DNA of 64,000 bases from Membranipora membranacea (taxonomy: Eukaryota; Bryozoa; Gymnolaemata; Cheilostomatida; Membraniporidae), in the NCBI GenBank assembly GCA_914767715.1, contig OU612071.1:4402001-4466000 (forward strand), in the 5' to 3' direction. The translations under genes were made by a program, and so were the position numbers. The notes under the pieces were generated by a model. That model ran no database searches. It was not told the DNA's origin and saw nothing but the letters and a program-made list of their open reading frames with translations. Positions 34,201-44,600 of this stretch are shown one piece after another. Position 1 is the first letter of the stretch. Each line of letters starts with the position of its first letter.

Positions 34201-34670
34201 TAAAGGTAACCTTCCACATTAAAGTTGTATATGTGTCTTTCGAATGGAACCCTTTGACTATTGGTCATTTGGTAGTTAGTATGTGCTGATAACATGATTT
34301 ATGTCCCCTTCATTTTTACTTTATACAAGATTGCAATGTTTGATCTATGGACCTCTGACGCTTGGTTTAGGTCAAGCACTCTCATCAACTGAGCTAGTTC
34401 TTACTCTTAAGTTTGGATGGTTGAATGTTTTTTCATCCATCTCATTTCATTTTTAGAGTCAATGCCAATGGGATATAAAGAAATTTTAGCCATCAGATGT
34501 CATTCAACTGTTTGCCCACAAATATTTTGAGACGGTGTTCTTTTCTGTTGCAGGAACTTGAAGAGAAGCATGATCGAAACAAAGGTGCCGGAACCAGATT
34601 TAAAGAATTTTTCACAGGGAAAAAGAACCCAGCTACTGATAGCCTTTTGCAAATAGAATCAAAAAAGTAG
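31267..34670 (+). CDS. Coiled-coil gene D, with a frameshift between signal peptide and membrane helix
   Basis: Exons 31267-32453, 32721-32960, 33259-33519, 33804-34205 and 34554-34670 all join in phase 0. ATG 31267 opens a good signal peptide ('ISFLFTLLCTTTVNSL'), but this frame stops at 31452. Compared with gene C, 31 nt are missing just after the second ATG, and the membrane helix ('GFFGCILLAGYILRQQ') and rod continue in another frame. Either the gene is a recent pseudogene or it starts inside the rod (next in-frame ATG near 31920). Downstream exons are open and well spliced, and the rod is nearly identical to C. Exons 2 and 3 are tandem duplicates ('EKNMLL.AAREVHNDTLQRQ'). Exon 4 carries a 14-residue repeat array. 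The last exon encodes 'FTGKKNPATDSLLQIESKK'. Function is unknown. Confidence 0.65.
33960..34127 (+). repeat. 42-bp coding tandem repeat (four 14-residue units) in gene D exon 4
   Basis: Four in-frame units of the form A-[IV]-[KE]-G-Y-T-T-A-x-E-G-Y-Q-S, each made of two 7-residue halves (A-x-x-G-Y-x-x). Gene C has no counterpart, since its exon 2 skips straight to the segment that follows the array. Units differ by a few, mostly single-base, changes. Confidence 0.92.
34338..34410 (-). repeat. tRNA-like sequence in last intron of gene D
   Basis: The minus strand has 'CTAGCTCAGTTGATGAGAG' and the degenerate B-box 'GTCCATAGATCAAAC'. It is paralogous to the copies in genes A and C. Confidence 0.6.
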
Positions 34671-34861
34671 TGACACACTATGAAATTCCATTTTGCAGGT
34701 CATGCTATTCCATAATATATATCACTTTATTAAAATTGTTTATGCAGTATATATATACATATTATAGAAATATAATGATGATGAATATTTCAAGCGAAGA
34801 ATCTTTGCCCTCCATTTGATGATATTAGTTCCTTACCTGTGGTAGTGCAATCCTAAAATTG

Positions 34862-37460
34862 AGCCAGAGGTAGTCTTGAAGCTAAAAGAGCTATCTTGAA
34901 AACTCTCTTAGATTATTCAAAAGGAAAATTCTAAGGCCATTCATGTACAGACGAAATTGATGGATGATAATATCTACATGTATGATAAGTATTTTACTGG
35001 TAGTAGTGAAAATTGGATATCTAAAATCTACGTTGCATATCAAAAGCCAGAATAATTACATTGGAATTAAAGGTGACATCAAGCAGAAGAGACATGTTTA
35101 GGCCCTAGTTAGATTAGTAACCCTGTAGGGACAAAAACTGCGGCTCGCATCCCATCGGTTACCATGAAACAAAACAAACTCCAAAATGACCCATAGTGAG
35201 CAGTACCATAGTCTATAATTATCTGAGCGGATCACCAGTTGTTACACCATGGGATACTGCATGTAGATGAGTATCATCTGTTTCCAATTGGATGCTGTAA
35301 CATCAAATTGGTTGATGGGAGGGGACGAGTGATAGACAGTTGGAAGAAAGTAAAAACATTCACTCACATTCTGAACGTTATGGGTTAGTTAAGATTGCCC
35401 ATGCTGTTCTGAGACAGCAGATCTGAGCTGAGTCACTTTTTTTGTAAAATAATTAGATCAGGATTCCCTGGCTGCTGATCCATGTAGTTCAATTGTTTTG
35501 AGTTGATTGTTTTGAAGTTGCCTCTTTATGCGAGGAATTCCCTTGCCCTCATGAAAAGGGGGATGTCCCTCACGGGAAATTCCTGATCTGAGAGTTTTCA
35601 TATGCTGTGTGCTAGATTTGTTTTTCTAATGTCCATTCATTTTGGTATCGATTTTCAGAGCCAAAGCTGCTTGATAACATAACAAAGAACATTTATTAGA
35701 AATATAGACGTTTCCTGGACTATACTGCACTGTAATATTGGCATTGTACTACATCAAATCAGAGATTATTATAAATTCTTGCATAATTACAATTAAAAAA
35801 GCCAACGCTTTACTAAATACTGTAATTACAAGATGCAAATTGTGTGTTGACATTGTACAATTGTTTTCATTATGAGTCGTTAATATGTAAATACTGGACT
35901 GCAGCTGTATTGCAGGCTCTATATAAACACAAACATACCATTTCCAGGAGCAGGCAATTCTAAATTTACTGCTGACTATAGACCAACAAGTCAGCCATTG
36001 CTCTGAGTCAGAACTTATTCATCCTTGGTATCATTAACCTTTTTTCACTGGGAAGATTTGTACTGTTCACCTTCAGCTACATTCATTCTGCCCCTTCCGA
36101 GTTGTCTGATTATAAGCCGTTATCTATCAACCATTGTAGTATTCAAGTTCAGTTATCAGAAGAGGCATTCTATGGGAAGCAAAGATCTAACAGAAACCTG
36201 GAGCTAATCGAGCATTAAGAGGATATCTGACAGGAGACAGCGTCCCGTCAACTGGATCTACAGCAGAGAGCCCGTAGCCGCTCCCGCTATGGATCTATAC
36301 GGCAAATTAACACAAAAGCCAAGACAGATCAGCACCAGAGACAAATTCAACGCTCCAAAATAATCAGGGAACATGAATAGAAATTTCCAATTCTATGTTC
36401 TTTGACGTCATGGAGGCTAACTGATGGTAAGACAGGAGATAGGAGAGGAGACAGTAAAAGTTTGAGATATATTTAGTTTGGACTAACAACGTGTCATAAA
36501 AATATATGCTCTCAGTCAGTCAAGATTACAATAGACTGCAATGAGACCTCAATCGTGATTCACTTAATATGCCAAAATTGTAGTTAAATCAGACAATAAT
36601 TATTTTCTCGACCTCCACTGTTTGAGAATTATAATAATTTGCTGCTGCAAACTGAGTGCATAACTTTAAATGTAGTACACTCTCATACTGGCAAGTACAT
36701 AGGGCTCCTTGGAGTGTCTCTAAATCACCTTTTCCGCTAATTATTGTTAACTTTAACTTTAATGTATACTGGCCTGAGCGCCATGAGCGCGTTCTCCATT
36801 CAATTTGGAGTTAATACATCTTACAAGAAGAGTTGATGGACCACTTAATCTGAGCCACACAATAAAAACTGTGGAATTTAAAGCTTGGAATTTTGGAGAA
36901 GAACTTCTATTCAGTTTCATATAAACAACTTGATAGTTGATTGGCAGATCAACATAAATATCAAAATTGGCCAGTTCCTGTGCCATCATTTATCATGTGC
37001 TGTTTTTCTAAGACTCTGTCTTTGCAGGAACATGAATTGTGACACATGATTTAGTCTGCCAGTGAATATCAATAATTTTAGCTGGCAGTTCATACATGGA
37101 TATAAAATTATATAGTAAAAGATTGTTTAAATACACCACCATAATCATGAAAAATTGATAAAAAAATAAGACTGCAAACAATGAATGTAAATGAGACATA
37201 GTGATTTTACAACACTCTGAAGAAACACAGCAAACTATTGTAAAAAGGCCTGGCCCTAATGATTGGTCATGGCTAAGCAATCAGGTGACCTTATATGATA
37301 AACACCCAGTATGCCCAGCTTCATCAGAAGTGACGCTGAGCGGAAGCTGCAGTCATTTCCTTTTCTAATCTTGAAGTGGTGTTTCTTTGCACTTTTCAGT
37401 TAACTAACTGGCAACTGCTTTCTTTTTGGGAGAGAGAGAGGAGGATAATGCTACTGTGGA
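34862..37460. other. Intergenic, nothing recognised
   Basis: About 2.6 kb with short frames only, marking the end of the coiled-coil cluster. I see no paralogy to the upstream blocks past about 34860. Confidence 0.4.
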
Positions 37461-37466
37461 CCAAAA

Positions 37467-37785
37467 TTACTCCTCTACCTGTGTGGAAACGGGTTCACCT
37501 GTGAGCACATATGTGACAAAGTGTTCGCAACTATTTGTAAAGAAATTGTAGTCTTTCTCTCCGACTAACATTGAAGCATTCGCCCAAACTTCATCCATTC
37601 CAAGCTCACTTTCAGGATACAAACTGTCTTGTCTCATCTTCCTCAAGAAGGTCAAAGTAATTGTTCATGGCACCTGTAGTTTCTTGAACAGGTTTTCCGT
37701 CCTTGACCTTGAGCACGTTCAGTACGACTTACCAGTCAAGCCCTCGTGTAGACTTCTTGACATAGTGAATGATCTTGATTATTGC
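37467..37785 (-). pseudogene. LRAT/NlpC-P60-like domain pseudogene
   Basis: Read on the minus strand, 'IIKIIHYVKKSTRGLDW' is followed by an in-frame TAA, then 'DGKPVQET', a frameshift near 37645, and then 'VGEKDYNFFTNSCEHFVTYV' and 'TGEPVSTQVE'. The NxCEHFV motif carries the catalytic Cys of the LRAT/PLAAT (HRASLS) acyltransferase-phospholipase group, and the 'G...YN..TN.CEHF' spacing fits. With one stop and one frameshift the copy is broken. No introns were seen, so it may be a processed or decayed copy. The catalytic His region is not present. Confidence 0.6.
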
Positions 37786-37799
37786 TGTCTAAAATGAAC

Positions 37800-38035
37800 A
37801 AATAACTATGAATGGTCTGGCGGAGCGTCTGTGGGCCCGTGACGTGGACGGTGAGGAGCGGCCACACCCTTGCCGCGGCTCATTTATGCATCCTGGTGCC
37901 TTGTGGCAGGAAAGTGAGACACCTGTCACTCTAGTCCCTGGACTATCTAGCTGTTCCCATGCTTTTTATTTTATATTATTTTATTTCTTTCCTTTATTCC
38001 CTTATTTTAAATTTGTCCTTTTAGCAGAAAAATAA
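37800..38035. other. Locally GC-rich segment followed by T-rich tract
   Basis: The first ~120 bp are markedly GC-rich for this window, followed by a T-rich stretch and A-rich 'AAAAATAAAAAAACAACAAAA'. A 75-codon frame starts at 37808 but resembles nothing I know. A retrocopy or repeat fragment is possible. Confidence 0.25.
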
Positions 38036-38039
38036 AAAA

Positions 38040-41000
38040 ACAACAAAAACAACCAGAAGATATGGTTGTATGATGAATAGCCTCTTAAATATTGACAGGT
38101 ATATGAATGGACAAATGGTCCATTTAGTGAAGGGAAACTGAGTTGATTTGCTCCAATGAGATGATTAAAACAGATCTATGAAATGAATCAATGCTCGCAT
38201 TCATTAGGGTTGTAACTCAAATGTGCCTCTAACATTATATTTGGAAGTTCTTCAGCCAGTTTTCTAGCATACAGTGTGGTGGCTTTGCTGTGTCACTAAT
38301 ATTACAGTATTACTGCAGACAGTGGGCAATAGATGTCAAGTAGTGACAAGCTAGTTGTTTTGTGTCTATGGTTCATAAAGTCAATATTTTGGCTGTACTG
38401 TTTAGAACATGTACAGTGCTCACAACTTAAAATTAAAATTTCAAAATCAGCATTTACCAAAAAGTGCTGATAATGATGGCTAGCTAACATTTCAAAATGT
38501 TGATCCATATTCAGGTCAAGGATAATGTCAAACTCAGCCACTCTTATTCTGGGAAATAGCCTTTGCAGGGGGAAATAGATCTCATTTGATTTCGTTGTGC
38601 AATACTTACCTATCATCAAATTATATTGGATATATTAGCAGGTTATCAGGTAGACATCATCTACTCAGTTGAGGGGATTTTTTGTAAACTCACTTGATTT
38701 CTTGACCTCAGTGATATCAAGGAGTAACAGGGGAAAGGAGAAAAAGCTCCCAAATTCTTAATATATGTTATAATGGCACTGTTAATATACTATGGTAGCC
38801 TCGGCACAATGGGCACCATTTTGGAATTTTTTTTTATGTTTCTTGTCAGTATGTACACCCAATGCTTGATAATGGTGTAAATTATGATTTGACAACTGTA
38901 TGATATGAATAGCTTACAAAATATTGTGAATATAGTCAACCTAGAGCTCTCCTACTCACACAATTAAATAAAGAAGTAGTGTATCTTCGGAATTTTTTCC
39001 TAAAAAAATATGCTCAGCAACACCTACTAACAAGTTAAAGTGTTGTTCCTAGTCAATATCAGCATGCTCTGTCTGTGCAAGTCTTATTTGAGCACCCACA
39101 GAGTCTTGTTCACTGAGATATCATGATGGAAAGTTCATGGAAAATTGAAAATCATCAGCATTTGTCTTTATCGATCGGCACCGTGTTAACCTGACTAAAG
39201 CTGACCTTGCAACCACTCACTATGTAGCCCTTTCAACAAACTGTTTGAGTTTACACAGAGGACATGTCTCTATTCCCTCAATCAAATTATATTAGGCAAT
39301 CATAGCCAAATAAACATAATAAGCTATCACTCCTCTTCGCTGTTTCTCCTTGGTGATATTGAGAAAATAATGATATTTATCTACGCCTGTGAGTCCCTAG
39401 TAGATCACGTGACAGTCAACAGACTGAAACTGCTAGTAGCCTCTAAACTTTTCATTGAATAATGTTTTTGTTTTCTAGTGACTTTTCTGTTTGGTATTAT
39501 CACAACAGAGATGGATAATAATTGTTCTGTCAGAATCATATCAGAAATAAAACAAAAAGTCTATTTAACAAACAACTTGTTGCTCACAGCAAAATTGATT
39601 TAATCACCAAACAATTTGCGCATGATCCAAAAACCTACTAGGGACTGAGCTGATGTCTATTGAGTTATTTTATGTCTATTGGGAAATACAGCTCCCTGAT
39701 TGGAGAGTAGTGAGTTGATGATACCATTCAAGGAATAGTACAATTCAATGTTGTCATATCTTATGTGAACAAAATAAAATTGAAAAAAGCATTGGTTTTC
39801 TTTCAACACAATTATTTAAATAAATGATAGTGGAACTCACTTTTTCTTCCTCATAAAACTTCGAATTGACCAAATAATGGTGGCTCAAGGTTCCCTTGCA
39901 AAAGAAGTTTCTAGCCGCTCAAGTGAATCTATCTGATGATACGAAATCTTCATAGTTCTGTACTGTTCTATCCACAGAGTATGGTGGCTTTTGTAATGGC
40001 ACGTTTTATTGTATTTTTTTTTATGCACCAACCAAGCAACTCCACTTTTCAACTCGCAATTAAAAAAGCGTCCACTTGTACCATCTGTGCTTAAAAATAT
40101 GATTCCCTACCCTCAATTTGAAACTGGTACCAATACTGCTTAGTGTAAAAATGACAACAGTCCCATGACTGGATAAAAAAATACATGATATTTGTTTTCC
40201 TTCCAGTCATTAACTTAAAGAAAGTTCTCCATCTCATTTACTATTACTATACTGTGCTAGTACATCGCGTCTTCCATTATTGCAATGTTGTAATTTTGAC
40301 ATAAATTTGGGTTAAACCCCTAATTGCAGTCAGGAATGTGTGTATGTATGTCATTGTATTCATCTCATTCACTGAGAAATAAAATTTTTGTGTAATGTGC
40401 TCTGGGTAAAAACTTATAAAATATTGCACCGAAAATAATAAATAAATATAATAAAAGACACACAATCTATTTAGTTATCTAGTTTAGTATCTTCATATTG
40501 ACCTGTTACAGGACCGTAGTCTAGGTGAGGTGGTAGGGGAGGAAAAAAAATTATTATTTAGGGTGACACCAGGTTGGGTATTGTAAGCTCCTCCTGAGTC
40601 CCCAGTCCCCAGCCGCCAAAGAATTTTAATGATTCGAATAGCAAATGGAAGTTTCAAATGAGCTGATGTAACTGCCACCACCTATCACGTATCAGGTTGT
40701 CACAAAGAACCATCTTTGCTGTCACTGGAAGTGCCATAATTATAATACTTTCTAGTGGCAGAAATAATAACATTCAAATACACATTAATGGCAATAAACA
40801 ATGATTCACTAATGGACTGTATCCTGGTGTGTGTGGTCGTGCTTTGCCCTTTGTTGGGTGTGAACTAATTATTAATCGCTTTACTATTGCCTCTTTTTAT
40901 AATTTAATGGACATCACTTGATATCACATGATATCCTATTCTCATATCCTCTTTTGGTTACATATAAGGAGATAGTTTTTAACTCGTTTAATTGGTATTA

Positions 41001-41380
41001 ACTGAGAGAGAAAATACATTTTAGTTATGCACACATACACATAAGAATATTGTCTTATCTTCACCACTGGTGATTGGTACACTGATTAAGTGCCGCCACA
41101 CTGATTCTGAACTGGAACATTCAATTATAGCATTTTTAGGCCACTGTATTGAGCATTCTAGGGGAGGCAGAGTATCCCTCCCTCCCCTAGAACTACGGGT
41201 CTGTGTTACTGTAGACCTCTGATTACTTGCTTATTTATCTGTCAGACAGACAAGCATGATATTAGGTAGAAATTTTTACCCCAAAATGAATATCCAATAA
41301 TACAAGGTTAGCGATAATTGTATATATTTTCACTGCATTGTGGCCAAGGCCACGTGAGATTGCAACTTTATATTATGCAC
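38040..41380. other. Intergenic, nothing recognised
   Basis: More than 3 kb of AT-rich sequence without a supported gene, RNA or repeat. Confidence 0.4.
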
Positions 41381-41381
41381 A

Positions 41382-41632
41382 GGCTTATGGCTCAGTTGAT
41401 TAGAGCGTGGGTACTATAGCATGCAAATGTTAAAGGTTGTGGGTTGGAATTCCACCACAATCCATCGACTACTGGGGTTTGGTTGGCCCCCAGGTATGCT
41501 TTGACCTGCCTGCAAACAGGAGCTTCCTGGGGCAGATATTGCGGCCTTGCCACTGAGGCTATAAAATTTTGCCTCCCATGCTTCAGGATGTGGCATGTGA
41601 GAAGACATCTGAATTTAATCAACCTTCTTTAA
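41382..41632 (+). mobile_element. tRNA-derived SINE (fullest copy)
   Basis: It starts 'GGCTTATGGCTCAGTTGATT' (A-box), then a B-box 'GGTTGTGGGTTGGAATTCCA' at tRNA spacing. A ~170-bp body shared with 262-428 and 47745-47925 follows ('GGTTTGGTTGGCCCCCAGGT', 'CATGCTTCAGGATGTGGCAT') and ends 'AATCAACCTTCTTT'. It has the classic pol III SINE layout. Confidence 0.75.
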
Positions 41633-41639
41633 TAGATGC

Positions 41640-44600
41640 TCATATTCTAAGGAAATTCTGAACCAATTAAAAGCATAATAGTGACATTATACTACTTAAT
41701 ATGAACCGCTTGCATGATTAAAATTTTGCAAAATATAATTACAGATGTACAAATATAATATAATCTGTCTGACTTAAAGTTTGATTGATGGATTCAATAG
41801 CAATTTCTGCAACCGTGAAAATTGCATCTGTGGAGGTTATGCTATTTCCATCAATCAGAGCTGTACAACCAAATTTATAGCCGCTCACTCAACCTAAACT
41901 GTATCCACATTCTGGGTCTTGACAAGCTTAGGACATCATAAGCCATACATTGTATGCAGCATTTATCACCACCCTGATGCTGAGCAGGAGATAACACTAG
42001 AATATATCCAATATATCCAATTTTGTAAGACATTTTCTTGCAAATGATATAGATGTTAATAAAGTATTTATAAAAAATGATCCTCGAACTATCCAAACCA
42101 CATACTAAAGCACAACTCCTAATCTATGGTGATTTCAACAGACTCTGATTTCATGTTGACAACAGGTTGTTCACATTGCAGGTTACAATCATAATCCCAT
42201 CTGTGGCACTTGCACAAAAGAAATGTGAGCTCATAACTCTGTGTTAGAGTGATGTCAAAAAACCACATGTGTCATCAATCAAATTGATTTATCAATGATG
42301 TCTAAAAATATTAGTTAATGTGGGACGAGATTCCAAATACATTCGTGTACTAGGTGAATTTTTTACTGTCCCAACTTTGTAATGGTAACTGCGCTTTAGG
42401 TGAACAAAATATCAATATGGGTAACTCAAATATTAGCCAAGCTGATGATAATATGATGATGAAGATGATGATCATATTAACTCTATTTCAACCGTTCAAA
42501 ATCGCCACATGACAATCTTATAAGAAAGTGTTTTACAAGGAAAAATATATACGATTAAAAGAGAAATAAAAGATTAAAAGTTAGAAAATCTGATTCAAAC
42601 CGGGCTTATGAAACAATGAGTTAGGTTGATGTCTTGTGCATATTTAATGTGCACAAGACTTTAATCATCTATGCATTGTAGTTGACATTGTCATCCCTTT
42701 TGCTGTGAGGGCACAACTCAAAAAAATTTGTTGTTTATTGCCAGATTCATTGCCAGCAAACTTCCGGAAAGTGCGTAAAATTCCCAGCTAGATTAATAAA
42801 ATAATCCAAACCAACTTATATCCCTTTCAAACACAACAGCTAATGTGTAGATAGTATTTACATATTTTTGTTGTCATTTATGAGTTGACATTGAGTGATT
42901 TATTGAGTTTCAAGTCATCATTCATTGTCTGGTTTAGTCGAAACTGCTCCTTTACAAGCCAAGGTTTGACTTTTAGGTTTAAATTCAAACTAAGTATTCC
43001 TCTTTTCAACGTTGTAAGCAAAATACACACATACTCCCTATAGAGGCTCTCTAACAGATTGACCACAATTAAATTTTTATGTACTTTGTGCCTCATGTGA
43101 ATGGTTAGCAATCAACTCTCAAACACTGCACGCCTTGTGTCTATAAGGGATAGCCTGTTTGAATTTCAAGGATATACTCAACAACGTATTTAGGGGATTA
43201 ATGTTTAAATGTTCAACACACTCAGATTGAAACACATTGATATATATATTCTGTCATTGGCTGTGTCTTCACATAAAAAGTGTGAGGTGGGTGTATATGT
43301 TGTCCAGGTATTCGTTGAACATTAGAAAATTGAGGACACGGATTCTAGTTATTTGAAAAAATATCATATCAACGACTAATTCAGAACTTGGCAACAGGAA
43401 GCTGGCTCAGACACAAGGGTGTGTATGAAAAGTGTGTGATCCCATTGTGGAGCTATCACCTTTTATATCAAACATGAACTCACTCCGAATAAGATTTTTA
43501 ATAGGCCCAAGCCATTCATCGATTTACATAATACTGATTACAAAACTTAGTAAACAAAATAACACTATCAAATTACTCATCAAGATATAAATAACATAAA
43601 CAAGTCTAAAACACAGTGTCAAAAGAAGATGCAATCAAAAAGAAACAAACAAAGCAGGAAAAATCAATACTTGGTTGTTGTATGCATCACAACATTCCAT
43701 CATAATAGAGAATTGGCAGAGTCACTGCAATTATCAACAGCATAGGGCTGATCTGTGAACAATGTCCCACATTTGTGTGCCAGTAAAGTTCAGTCTCCCC
43801 AAAAAACTAGATGTACACTGCAAATGTAATTGCCACACCCGTCATGGAAATACAAAAGTAAAAGTAAAAGCAATGCATCCAGATTTTATGTTAAGGCCTT
43901 GCTCCAGTGTCATAAAAGTATGTTTGGTTCCGGTATTGAAAGATTGGATATTTCAGGATTGATTAGATTACAGTGGCCTTGGTAATAATCCCTCATTCGG
44001 CAGAACAAGAACTATTTAGTATGATGTGTAGCAGATGGAAGAATGAAGTTATTGAGCTATTTACCTATAATATTTCCTTTAGATATCTTTGGATTTCAAC
44101 TAGCCTTTCTTTGTATGGGAAGCTAGAAAACTGATGACTGGTGCAGCTCTGTATTAATACAAACATGCGTTTGAAATGCTTTTGTTATTCTGATAAACCC
44201 ATTAAACACAAGATTCATGTGTTAATACAAGTATCATTCACATTATATTGAACTGAGTCTCAGTATTGATTTTCTACAGGTGCATTTAAACACCAGTAAT
44301 ACAATACGCTTGTCTGATAAGCCAATAAGGCTGTAAGAATAACAGAACAATAAACCTGTTTAAAAAACTATGCGCGGCAATTATAGAACGATTAATGATT
44401 AGACAGCGTACTTATTATTATTTATTTTCACACATTAGATGATAGGACGCAGCGTGTGTGAGCAGCAAGGCAGTGGCAGGTGTGATTGATTTGTTTTGAA
44501 GGTGTCAAATGAAGAGAAAGAGTGTTTCTTAGCAAAAACAGGAATTCAAGCTGGATTAAGAAATGCGGACTACTAACCCGTCTTTGTAAAAAAGAGAAAG

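Noticed and set aside
37808-38035. 75-codon frame in the GC-rich patch
   Set aside because: No recognised domain; the end of the frame is translated T-rich tract. Not supported as a gene.
41392-41632. Frames on both strands at 41.4 kb
   Set aside because: They are translations of a tRNA-derived SINE.
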